Position numbers and translations under genes: made by a program
The notes under the pieces: generated by a model
What the model saw: the letters and a program-made list of their open reading frames with translations, nothing else
What the model was told of the DNA's origin: nothing
Databases searched by the model: none
Origin: DATKRB01 sp036501425
GTDB taxonomy: Bacteria > Actinomycetota > Acidimicrobiia > Acidimicrobiales > RAAP-2
Direction: 5' to 3'
Length of the DNA stretch: 64,000 bases
Assembly (NCBI GenBank): GCA_036501425.1
Contig: DASYAI010000013.1
Coordinates: forward strand, 39,196 to 103,195
Part shown: positions 26,072 to 33,576 of the stretch, piece by piece
How the letters are laid out: every line of letters begins with the position of its first letter
Position numbering within the stretch: position 1 is the stretch's first letter

Positions 26072-27214
26072 TCACGGTTCGTCGTCGTTCAGGACGCTGC
26101 TGAACCGGCGGATCAGCTGTGCGTAGGCACGTCCGGCCACCGCGGCGGGGGTCATCTGGGAGGCCAGGCCCAACAACCGGCCCGTCGGCCGGTTGGTCCG
26201 CTCGGAGGCCGCCATGCGCGAGACCAGTCGGAGCCGGCGGGCTCGACTCCGCTCGTAGCGCCGGAGGCGCTCAACCGGGTCGACCCCCAGATCGAGGGCC
26301 CGGACGAGCAACCAGGCATCCTCGAACGCCTGGTTGGCCCCTTGGGCCTGGGAGGGAGGGAAGACATGGGCGGCATCGCCCAGCAGGGTCACCGGCCCGG
26401 CGCCCCATTGGTCCCTCACCTCGTGCACCACGTGGGGGAAGAACCCGATCGCCTCGTCGGAGATCGCCCCCAGGAGCGCGTTGACCGGTGGCGCATACCC
26501 CGAGAACCGATCGCGCAGCCAGTCCGCCGGCCGGTCGATCGGCGGGTCCTGAGGGGACCAACGAACGTCGAACCACCATTGCAGCAGCCCGCCACCGGCC
26601 GGCATCAGTCCCACCAGCCCGGCTTCGCCGACCACCAGGCGCCCGGTGGTGCCACCGGCCACCTCCGGCAGTACCGGCGAGAGGCCCTGCCAGGTGGCCC
26701 AGCCGCTGGGGGCGGCCGGGTTCGGGTCGAGGACGTCTCGACGCACGACCGACCGGTGGCCGTCGGCGCCCACCACGATCTGTGGTGCCAGCCGTTCCCC
26801 GGTGGCGAGCACCACCTCGACTCGAGCGCCGGTGACTTGGACCGAGTCGATCGCGGTGCTGTCGCGGACCACGCCGGCCGGCAGGTCGCCTCGCAGCCGT
26901 TCGAGAAGGTCGGCTCGGGGGATGGTCCGGATCGGTTGGCCAAAGCGCCGAGTCATCGGTCCGAAGTCAAAGCGCAGGAGGCGTTGTCCGTTGGCCCGAG
27001 TCAGCGCCAGGTCGCTGATCGCTGCCCCGAGGCCCCCCAGGCACACTCCGAGGCGGTCGAGCGCGGCGGCGCCGTTGCTGTAGATGGTGACGGCCCCACC
27101 GCCCTGGCCCGGATCGGCCAGCCGGTCGACGACCTCGACCTGATGGCCCCGGCCGATCAGCCCGAGTGCGGCTGCCAACCCACCCGGACCGGCACCGGCG
27201 ACGAGAACCTCCAT
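26072..27214 (-). CDS. FAD-dependent monooxygenase (UbiH/PHBH-like)
   Basis: The 380-aa protein has the N-terminal Rossmann motif VAGAGPGGLAAALGL (5-19), a substrate/FAD region GADGHRSVVRRDVL (about 148-161), and the C-terminal GDAAHVFPPSQAQGANQAFEDAWLL (about 277-301) typical of class A flavoprotein hydroxylases. Such enzymes hydroxylate or epoxidise aromatic or polyketide substrates using NAD(P)H and O2. GGGGGAAG lies before the ATG. The gene is upstream of the DUF427 gene on the same strand and may share its transcript. Substrate unknown. Confidence 0.88.
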   Translation of the reverse strand: MEVLVAGAGPGGLAAALGLIGRGHQVEVVDRLADPGQGGGAVTIYSNGAAALDRLGVCLGGLGAAISDLALTRANGQRLLRFDFGPMTRRFGQPIRTIPRADLLERLRGDLPAGVVRDSTAIDSVQVTGARVEVVLATGERLAPQIVVGADGHRSVVRRDVLDPNPAAPSGWATWQGLSPVLPEVAGGTTGRLVVGEAGLVGLMPAGGGLLQWWFDVRWSPQDPPIDRPADWLRDRFSGYAPPVNALLGAISDEAIGFFPHVVHEVRDQWGAGPVTLLGDAAHVFPPSQAQGANQAFEDAWLLVRALDLGVDPVERLRRYERSRARRLRLVSRMAASERTNRPTGRLLGLASQMTPAAVAGRAYAQLIRRFSSVLNDDEP

Positions 27215-27317
27215 CTTCCCCCAGCCCCACCCCCCAGCAGCCGTGCGGCGTGGGCAGCGGCCATCTTGACACCAGGTTCGGGGCTGAGCGCTCCGAGCGG
27301 GCTCGGAGCCCGCCCGA

Positions 27318-28694
27318 TCAGCGGGCGGCCCGCCCGACCAGGCGACGCACGCTCACCCGCCCACCGGTGCGCAGGACGGCGCGGCGGTAGACACGGGCGG
27401 CGAAGATGGCCATGGCGACCGTTCCGGCGACGGAGATCAGCGCCGAGGCAACGAACTCCCACCAGGTGACCTGGTTCAGGGCCACCAGCACGGGCATGCA
27501 AAACGGGGCGGTGGGCGGCAGGTAGGCCAGGACCTTGAACAGGAGGTCGGTGTCGCCCGAGGTCGCCACCGTGATGGAGAAGATGTAGCCCACCAGGACC
27601 GGGATGCTGAGCGGAAGGGCGAGCGTCTGCACCTGGTCCTGGCGCTCCCCGGTCGAGCCCGCGGCGGCGTACACCCAGCAGTAGAACCCGTACCCCAGCA
27701 CCAGCCATAGCAGCTGGCACACCAGCACCAGGGGTGCGGTGCCGTGCAGCAGGTCGGATCCGACCGCCGCGCCGAGGGCGAGCGCGAACCCGACGACAAT
27801 CGCCACCTGGCCCAGGGCCACCAGCCCGATGCCGAGCACCTTGCCGCCGAGCAGCTGGATCGGGCGCACGGTGGCCAGGAGCACTTCGACCACCCGGCTC
27901 GACTTCTCCTGCATGACGCCCATGAGGATCCAGGTGTCGTACTGGTTGAGGAGGAAGAACAACAGCACCAGCCCGATCACCGAGGTGGCCTTCACCGTGC
28001 CGGTCGAGCCCGACCGCAGGGAATGGACCGGCACCGGCCGGGCCGCCTGGAGCGTGCTCACTTGGGCGGGGCTGAGCCCGGCGGCGCGATACGCGGTGCG
28101 CACGCCGAGGTACTCGGCCGTGTCCTGGACCAGTGCGGGATCGGCGGGTGAGCTCTTCGAGCCCGCCGGCCGATCGAGCAGCATTTGGTCGGCATCGACG
28201 ATGGCGAGGTCGACCCGGCCCGAGCGCAGGGCCGCTCGTGCCGCCTCGACCGAGCGCTGGGGCACGAACGTGACCGAGTCCTGGTTCCGCGCGCCCGCAG
28301 CCCGCACGAACTGTCGCGCTTGGAGGGAGAGACCGCCGACCACCCCGACCCGTTGGGTGGTCGGGCCGCCCCCGCTCTGGAGGGTCGGGATGACGATCGC
28401 GGCGGCGACGGCGACCAGCAGGACGAGGGTGCCGATCCGGAAGATGCGCCCCCGGATGCGTTCCCTGATCTCCCGCACGGCGACCATCCCGACGGCGCCC
28501 AGGGAGTCCTCTCTCGCCCGCCACCACCGGGCGCGCCGGTCGCTGCTGGCCGATCGCGAGCCCAGCCGCCGGGCCGGGCGACGAGCGTCGGCCGCCCGGT
28601 CGCCTTCGGATCGGCGCCTTCTCCGGGTCCGGGAGAGCCAGACCCGCAGGGCGAGGGCCACCGCGACGATGGGGGCGACGATGAAGGGCTTCAC
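27318..28694 (-). CDS. ABC-2 type transporter permease (NatB-like)
   Basis: The 458-aa protein has a single N-terminal membrane segment (about 2-18), an Arg-rich cytoplasmic stretch, a second helix (GTLVLLVAVAAAIVIPTL, about 87-104), a long external domain (about 105-220) and then about five helices. GLVLLFFLLNQYDTWILMGVMQEKSSRVVEVLLATVRPIQLLGGKVLG is the hallmark of NatB-type ABC-2 permeases, which export Na+ or drugs. GTG 28694 overlaps the ATPase stop by four bases, fixing the start and the two-gene operon. The Arg-rich segment after the first helix is longer than usual. Confidence 0.9.
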   Translation of the reverse strand: MKPFIVAPIVAVALALRVWLSRTRRRRRSEGDRAADARRPARRLGSRSASSDRRARWWRAREDSLGAVGMVAVREIRERIRGRIFRIGTLVLLVAVAAAIVIPTLQSGGGPTTQRVGVVGGLSLQARQFVRAAGARNQDSVTFVPQRSVEAARAALRSGRVDLAIVDADQMLLDRPAGSKSSPADPALVQDTAEYLGVRTAYRAAGLSPAQVSTLQAARPVPVHSLRSGSTGTVKATSVIGLVLLFFLLNQYDTWILMGVMQEKSSRVVEVLLATVRPIQLLGGKVLGIGLVALGQVAIVVGFALALGAAVGSDLLHGTAPLVLVCQLLWLVLGYGFYCWVYAAAGSTGERQDQVQTLALPLSIPVLVGYIFSITVATSGDTDLLFKVLAYLPPTAPFCMPVLVALNQVTWWEFVASALISVAGTVAMAIFAARVYRRAVLRTGGRVSVRRLVGRAAR

Positions 28695-29587
28695 GCGAGG
28701 GCCTCCCGGAAGACCTCGGACAGCCGGCGTCGCTCGAAGGAGAATTCGGTGACCCGCCCCACCGCCATCGCGGCGCGAAGGACGTCGTCGCTGTCGACCG
28801 AGGTGGCCAGCGTCAGACGTACCGCCCCTGCGGTGGCCTCGGACACGGTTACCCCGCTCAGGTGGCGAGCCCACTCGGACCCTCGCTCACCCTCGATCCG
28901 GACCACCAGCCGCCGGGCTCCGCCGGTGGCGAGCTCGTCTACCGTTCCGGCCACGACGAGGCGGCCGTGGTCGATGATCGCCACCCGCTCACAGAGGTCC
29001 TCGACCTGGTCGAGCTGGTGGCTGCTGAACAGGACGCAGCATCCGGCCTGGGCCTGGTCGACCAGGACCTGGCCGATGGCATCGATGCCAGTCGGGTCGA
29101 GCCCCGACAGCGGCTCGTCGAGGACGAGGAGCTCTGGGCCGTGGACCAGCGCCGCCGTCAGCTGTACCCGTTGCTGGTTCCCGTGCGACAGCGTCTCGAC
29201 CTTGGAGCGCTTGCGGTCGGCGATGTCCAGCCGTTCGAGCCAGGCGTCGGTGGCCGTTGCGGCGGCGGCCGCGCTGAGCCCGTGGAGCCGTCCCAGGTAC
29301 TCGACCTGCTCGCCCACGAGCATGCCGGGGTACAGCCCGCGCTCCTCGGGCATGTAGCCGAAGCGACGTCGCTCGGCCTGGCCCACCGGCGCGCCGTTCC
29401 AACGGACGACGCCGGCATCGAGATCGGTGAGCCCGAAGATGGCCCGCATCGTCGTCGTCTTCCCCGCCCCGTTGGGCCCGAGGAAGCCCACCACCTGCCC
29501 GGCCGGCACCTCGAAGGAGAGGTCGTCGAGGGCGGTCAGCGTGCCGTAGGTGCGGCACAGCCCCTCGAGCTGCAGCGCTGCGACCAT
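28691..29587 (-). CDS. ABC transporter ATP-binding protein (NatA-like)
   Basis: The 298-aa ATPase has Walker A GPNGAGKTTTMR (about 38-49), signature LSHGNQQRVQLTAAL (about 131-145), Walker B LLVLDEPLSGLDP and the switch His in LFSSHQLDQVEDLC. A C-terminal DUF4162-like domain follows to the end. In place of the usual LSGGQ it reads LSHGN, common in NatA-type exporters. It couples to the permease through a GTGA overlap. A -10 box TAGCCT ends six bases before the ATG, so the operon likely begins as a leaderless transcript. Confidence 0.93.
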   Translation of the reverse strand: MVAALQLEGLCRTYGTLTALDDLSFEVPAGQVVGFLGPNGAGKTTTMRAIFGLTDLDAGVVRWNGAPVGQAERRRFGYMPEERGLYPGMLVGEQVEYLGRLHGLSAAAAATATDAWLERLDIADRKRSKVETLSHGNQQRVQLTAALVHGPELLVLDEPLSGLDPTGIDAIGQVLVDQAQAGCCVLFSSHQLDQVEDLCERVAIIDHGRLVVAGTVDELATGGARRLVVRIEGERGSEWARHLSGVTVSEATAGAVRLTLATSVDSDDVLRAAMAVGRVTEFSFERRRLSEVFREALA

Positions 29588-29593
29588 GGCCGC

Positions 29594-29599
29594 AGGCTA
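29594..29599 (-). promoter_or_regulatory. -10 box TAGCCT, leaderless geometry, for the ABC operon
   Basis: On the minus strand TAGCCT (29599 to 29594) is followed by six bases and the ATG at 29587. No Shine-Dalgarno separates them. Confidence 0.6.
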
Positions 29600-29665
29600 T
29601 TGCGCCCGGGCCACCGGCTCCGGGGCATCCGGCGCCCCGGGCCACCGGCCACCGGCCCCCACTCG

Positions 29666-30259
29666 TTACGCCAGGTCCTCTCGGACCTGCTTGGCCCGCG
29701 CCGCCCCGATGGCCGTCTTCACGTCCTTCTGCTCCTCGGGCGGCGGGAGGACCGACGGCATGCCGAGGGAGTCGATCCACAGCTCGCGGCCCCAACCGGT
29801 GGTGTGGTAGAGGTGCTCGTCCTCGTCGCTCTGGACCTCTTCGAACGCCGCCTGCAGGGCCTTGCCCCGGTCGCCCTTCAACCGCTTGGCCGCCTCGCCG
29901 ATCAGCTCCCAGTTGAGGTGGTCCTTGGTCTCGGCCAGGGTGACCGACTCGGCCGCCACCAGCTCGGCCGCCTCGGGCGGCCCGTCGGCCAGCGCCATCT
30001 CCATCGCCTTCACCAAGGAGGAGCCGGTGTGGCGCACCACCAGGCGCCCGGGGGTCTCGGTCGCCGGGTCGAGCGCGAACGCGGCGAAGACCTCCTCGAG
30101 CACCTCGACATGGTGGGTGGTTTGCTCGTGGTACTTCTCCCACTCCTCGCGCAGCTCGTCGTTCTGGACGCAGCGCAGCGCGGCCTCGTAGACCTGCACG
30201 CCGCCCTGCTCGGTCTCGAGGGCCTGGTACAACAGTTCGTGGAGCTGGTCGTCGTTCAT
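29666..30259 (-). CDS. Ferritin-like di-iron domain protein
   Basis: The 197-aa protein looks like a four-helix ferritin-like fold. Helices carry ALETEQGGVQVYEAALRCV (Glu 16/18), EEWEKYHEQTTHHVEVLEEVF (ExxH type), VAAESVTLAETKDHLNWELIGEAAKRL and FEEVQSDEDEHLYHTTGW (second E...ExxH set). These residues could bind a di-iron centre, as in rubrerythrin or bacterioferritin relatives; activity unknown. AAGGGT lies before the ATG. It follows the GMC-oxidoreductase operon on the same strand after a 150-base gap that shows no other gene, so a role in handling peroxide or iron is an inference from context. Confidence 0.75.
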   Translation of the reverse strand: MNDDQLHELLYQALETEQGGVQVYEAALRCVQNDELREEWEKYHEQTTHHVEVLEEVFAAFALDPATETPGRLVVRHTGSSLVKAMEMALADGPPEAAELVAAESVTLAETKDHLNWELIGEAAKRLKGDRGKALQAAFEEVQSDEDEHLYHTTGWGRELWIDSLGMPSVLPPPEEQKDVKTAIGAARAKQVREDLA

Positions 30260-30408
30260 CGGGACCCTTCAGTTGTGGATCGGCTCGGTCTGTGGACGGG
30301 CACTGTCGTTGGATCGGTCGGTCGTTGGATGGGCTCTCGCGCATCGGCGCTCTTGGCGGCGGCACGACGCTGGTCGTGTGGTGATCTCCCTACCCCGCGC
30401 CGGCGAAG

Positions 30409-30549
30409 CTAAGCCGAGCGACCCGGCTCGGCCGGATGGCCCTGCTCCTCGGCGGTCTGCGGTTCGGGGTCCTCGGTGGGCACGTCGGTGGGACCGGGTG
30501 CTTCGTCCGGCCACTCCGCCTCCTTGGGGTCCTCCCAGGTGGAGCTCAT
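30409..30549 (-). CDS. 46-aa acidic Pro/Glu-rich small protein, coupled
   Basis: The frame starts at ATG 30549, whose bases overlap the TGA of the small gene upstream (ATGA), and ends in TAG. The product begins MSSTWEDPKEAEWPDEAPG and is strongly acidic and proline-rich, likely disordered. A longer in-frame ATG at 30591 exists, but the coupling supports 30549. No family recognised. It is the last of the small genes behind the GMC oxidoreductase. Confidence 0.5.
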   Translation of the reverse strand: MSSTWEDPKEAEWPDEAPGPTDVPTEDPEPQTAEEQGHPAEPGRSA

Positions 30550-30713
30550 GCCGGGCCTGGCCCACGTCGGGGATGGGTCGCCGGAGGCCAACGACTCCCG
30601 GCGTGCTCGTCGACCGGCTTCGGCGGCTGGCCCGGAACGTCGGGTTCGAGCGGCTGGGGCCCCGGGGTGGGCGTCGGGTCCTGGGGCGGGGGAACGGTTG
30701 CGGTCGATCTCAT
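30546..30713 (-). CDS. 55-aa Pro-rich small protein downstream of the GMC oxidoreductase
   Basis: ATG 30713 follows GAGGAGGAG with five bases between, one of the best ribosome sites in the window, and lies 25 bases after the GMC oxidoreductase stop. The product starts MRSTATVPPPQDPTPTPGP and remains Pro-rich throughout, without membrane segments. Its TGA overlaps the next small gene as ATGA. The strong site and coupling argue that it is translated; the function is unknown. Confidence 0.55.
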   Translation of the reverse strand: MRSTATVPPPQDPTPTPGPQPLEPDVPGQPPKPVDEHAGSRWPPATHPRRGPGPA

Positions 30714-30738
30714 GGCACTCCTCCTCGGTCGGTAATGG

Positions 30739-32409
30739 TCATGAGCGCCCGGCCGTGGCCCGGAGCCCCCGGTGAGCGCCGGTCACAAGACGGTCGGCGC
30801 ACCGTGCCGCGAGGGCCATGATGGTGAGCGCCGGGTTGGCCGATCCCTGGGTCGGCAGCACGCTGCCGTCGGTCACGTAGAGGTTGGGCACGGCGAAGGT
30901 GCGCTGGTCGGCGTCGACGACCCCGTGCTCGGCGTCGGTCGCCATGCGGCACCCGCCGACCAGGTGGGCGAAGCGCTGGATGGTGATCACCTCTTCGGCC
31001 CCGGCCGCCCGCAGGACGTTCTCCATGACCGACTGGGCGGCCCGGACGAGCTTGCTGTCGTTGTCGGACTGGCTATAGGAGAACCGGGCCACGGCCAGCC
31101 CGTTGCGGTCGGTCTCGTCGGCCAGGGTGACGGCGTTGTCATAGTGGGGAAGGAACTCGCACAGGGCGCCGAGCGTCGCCCAGTGCACGTAGTCGCGCAT
31201 GTACTCGCGCAGGACCTCGCCCCAGTGTCCTTGGGCGGCGACGTGCTCGGCCCAGGTGATGGGCAGCGGCGAGACGGTCTGGATGGAGAAGCCCCGCTTG
31301 TAGTCCTTGGTCGGGTCGGTCTCGTAGAACTCCTCGGAGCTCACCTCGGGCGGGGGCGCCTTGAACATGCGGACCTCGTCGGCGAAGCGACCGGCGGTCT
31401 GCGGCGCGCCCTGCACCATGAGGTAGTGGCCGACCTGGCCCTCGTCGTTGCACAGCCCGTCGGGGAACCGGTTCGAGGCGGACAGGAGCAGCAGGCGGGG
31501 CGTCTCGATGGAGTACCCGGCCACGGCCACCATCCGGGCCCGCTGGAACCGCTCCACCCCGTCTTTGAAGTAGGCGACGCCGGTGGCGAGCCCGTTGGCG
31601 TCGATCTCCACCCGGTAGACCATGCAGTTGGCCCGGACCTCGGCCCCTTGCGCCAGGGCGTCGGGGATGTGGGTGATGAGCGGGGACGCCTTCGCATTGA
31701 CCTTGCAGCCCTGCAGGCAGAAGCCGCGGTAGATGCAGTGGGGCCGGTTGCCGAACCGGCCGTTGGCGATGGCGACCGGTCCGACCCGGGCGTCGATGCC
31801 GAGAGCGGCGGCGCCCCGCAAGAAGATCTCTCCGTTGCCGCCGACCGGCTGGGGACTGTAACGGTAGGAGTGGGGGTCACCCCAGGGCCAGTCCTGTCCC
31901 GACACCGGCAGCTCTTCCTCGATCGTCTCGTAGTAGGGCTTGAGCTCGCGGTAAGAGATCGGCCAGTCGGCGCCGACGCCGTCATGGGACTGGGTGGCGA
32001 AATCCGAGGGGTGCAGGCGCGGGGTGAATCCGGCGTAGTGGACCATTGACCCACCGACGCCGCGGCCCGAGTTGTTCGACCCGAGGGGGACCGGGTCGGC
32101 GCCGGCGATGACCCGGGGCTCGGTCCAGTACAGCCGGTGCGAGCCCGCCTCGTCGCTGACCCAGTCCGCGTCGGGGTCCCAGAACGGTCCGGCGTCGAGG
32201 GCCACCACCTTCCATCCCGCTCGGGCCAGCCGTTGGAGCAGCACCGACCCGCCGGCGCCGGCGCCGACGACGACCAGGTCGACCTCGTCGGTGTCGGCGA
32301 AGCGGCGCATGTTCGCCCTGAGGCGGTGGTCGGTGCGGTCGTCGCCGTCGGGCACCAGCCAGGCCGAGGCATTGCGGGCCCGGATCGCCCGATCGCTGAA
32401 CCGGGTCAC
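30739..32409 (-). CDS. GMC-family oxidoreductase (gluconate 2-dehydrogenase flavoprotein-like)
   Basis: The 556-aa flavoprotein has the FAD motif VVGAGAGGSVL (about 47-57), CIYRGFCLQGCKVNAKASP with its clustered cysteines, and the C-terminal active-site block HLVGGCRMATDAEHGVVD...LYVTDGSVLPTQGSANPALTIMALAARCAD. These fit the membrane-linked sugar-dehydrogenase branch of GMC enzymes, which pass electrons outward. GTG 32409 overlaps the subunit-3 stop as GTGA. No cytochrome c subunit is present. The substrate could be a sugar acid, polyol or sterol; I cannot choose. Confidence 0.9.
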   Translation of the reverse strand: MTRFSDRAIRARNASAWLVPDGDDRTDHRLRANMRRFADTDEVDLVVVGAGAGGSVLLQRLARAGWKVVALDAGPFWDPDADWVSDEAGSHRLYWTEPRVIAGADPVPLGSNNSGRGVGGSMVHYAGFTPRLHPSDFATQSHDGVGADWPISYRELKPYYETIEEELPVSGQDWPWGDPHSYRYSPQPVGGNGEIFLRGAAALGIDARVGPVAIANGRFGNRPHCIYRGFCLQGCKVNAKASPLITHIPDALAQGAEVRANCMVYRVEIDANGLATGVAYFKDGVERFQRARMVAVAGYSIETPRLLLLSASNRFPDGLCNDEGQVGHYLMVQGAPQTAGRFADEVRMFKAPPPEVSSEEFYETDPTKDYKRGFSIQTVSPLPITWAEHVAAQGHWGEVLREYMRDYVHWATLGALCEFLPHYDNAVTLADETDRNGLAVARFSYSQSDNDSKLVRAAQSVMENVLRAAGAEEVITIQRFAHLVGGCRMATDAEHGVVDADQRTFAVPNLYVTDGSVLPTQGSANPALTIMALAARCADRLVTGAHRGLRATAGRS

Positions 32410-33107
32410 CCCTCGGGCCGCCGTGCGCCGGTCGTCTGGCGGTGCCGCCGCCGGGCCCGCTCGACCCGCTCGGCGAAGGGGATCGGGTCGGCGCTGTGGT
32501 GATCGGCCACCTCCCACCCCTCCCGCTTGCCGACCCCGAGGGCCTTGTATCCCCGCGGGTAGGCGGGGCCGCCGAAACCGATCTCGTTCCATGCCCACGG
32601 ATGGGAGTAGAAGGCGGTGCTGGTGTAGCGGGTCCACAGGCTCCACACCCGCGAGGCGGGCAGCCCGTGCCACTCCTCGGCGTCGTACACCGCCTGGACC
32701 AGGGGCCCCTGAACGGGCCAGGCGAGCTCGCAGAACGGCCGGCCGTGGGCCAGGCGGGCGTCGTCGTCGAGGGCGGCGAGCGTCTGGCGCCAGGCGTCGC
32801 CGTCCTCGGGCATGTCGTCGTAGCGCCAGCCGTCGGTCTGGCCGAGCGCCAGCCGGCGGTCGACGAGCAGCAGGACCGGGACCTTGGGCTCGCGGTCCTG
32901 GCCGAGCAGCTGGTCGAACAGCGCCTCGGCCGCGGCCAGCTCGGCCGGCGTGAAGAACGACGGCTCGGGGTCGGGATCGAGCCGGGCGAGGACCACGCCG
33001 GCGGTCACGTCGTCCCAGCGGCCGACCTCGTCGAGGACGTCGAACCCGGGGAACCGGCCCCGCCCGCCGGGTGTGACCGCTCTGGCGTTCGGTGGGCGGA
33101 ACGGCAC
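32406..33107 (-). CDS. Gluconate 2-dehydrogenase subunit 3-like protein
   Basis: The 233-aa protein matches the small subunit (subunit 3) that accompanies GMC dehydrogenases. Landmarks are FPGFDVLDEVGRWDDVTAGVVLARL, FFTPAELAAAEALFDQLLGQD (about 51-71) and TSTAFYSHPWAWNEIGFGGPAYPRGY. Known subunit 3 proteins often carry a Tat signal; this one has none, so the complex may sit on the cytoplasmic side or be carried by partners. Its start GTG 33107 follows the stop of the membrane gene directly (TGAGTG). Confidence 0.85.
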   Translation of the reverse strand: MPFRPPNARAVTPGGRGRFPGFDVLDEVGRWDDVTAGVVLARLDPDPEPSFFTPAELAAAEALFDQLLGQDREPKVPVLLLVDRRLALGQTDGWRYDDMPEDGDAWRQTLAALDDDARLAHGRPFCELAWPVQGPLVQAVYDAEEWHGLPASRVWSLWTRYTSTAFYSHPWAWNEIGFGGPAYPRGYKALGVGKREGWEVADHHSADPIPFAERVERARRRHRQTTGARRPEG

Positions 33108-33566
33108 TCAGTCGCCCTCGCGGCGCAGGAGCGATGCGAGAAGGCCCATGCCGCCGACCAGGCTGGCGAGCGCCGGCGCGAAAGCCGGCGGGCCCATCTC
33201 GACGTTGTAGCGCAGGTTCTTGAACCCGCCCGGCTTGCGGCTGATCCCTCGAAGGTGCAGGAACGTGCCCTGCATCCCGTTGGCGATGACCACGACCGAG
33301 GCCGCCGGGAGCACGGTCTTGGCGGCGCGCGAGCTCAGCACGGCGGCGATGCCCGCCGGCAGCAGGGTGGGGACGATGACGATCGGCCACCACATCATCT
33401 TGTTGCCGAAGCTGGCGCTGTCGTGCGAGGTGAAGATCTCGCCCGTGGTCACCAGCGCCCCCGCAGCGGCCAGGCCGGCGAGGCTCCGCTCGAAGCGGCC
33501 GGTCCGGATGTCCCGCAGCGCCCGGTCGAGCAACGCAGGTGGGGCGCCGCGCCGGGGGTGGATCAT
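33108..33566 (-). CDS. Four-helix membrane protein of unknown function in the GMC operon
   Basis: The 152-aa protein has hydrophobic segments at about 30-48, 58-80, 84-103 and 128-146, with short loops (SHDSASFGNKMMW; HLRGISRKPGGFKNLRYN). The invariant-looking G-F-K-N-L-R-Y-N loop occurs in similar unannotated proteins beside subunit 3/GMC pairs, as far as I recall. It has no haem-binding CxxCH. I infer that it anchors the dehydrogenase or passes electrons to quinone. It starts 10 bases after the TPP-enzyme stop. Confidence 0.7.
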   Translation of the reverse strand: MIHPRRGAPPALLDRALRDIRTGRFERSLAGLAAAGALVTTGEIFTSHDSASFGNKMMWWPIVIVPTLLPAGIAAVLSSRAAKTVLPAASVVVIANGMQGTFLHLRGISRKPGGFKNLRYNVEMGPPAFAPALASLVGGMGLLASLLRREGD

Positions 33567-33576
33567 CGGGGGCGGA

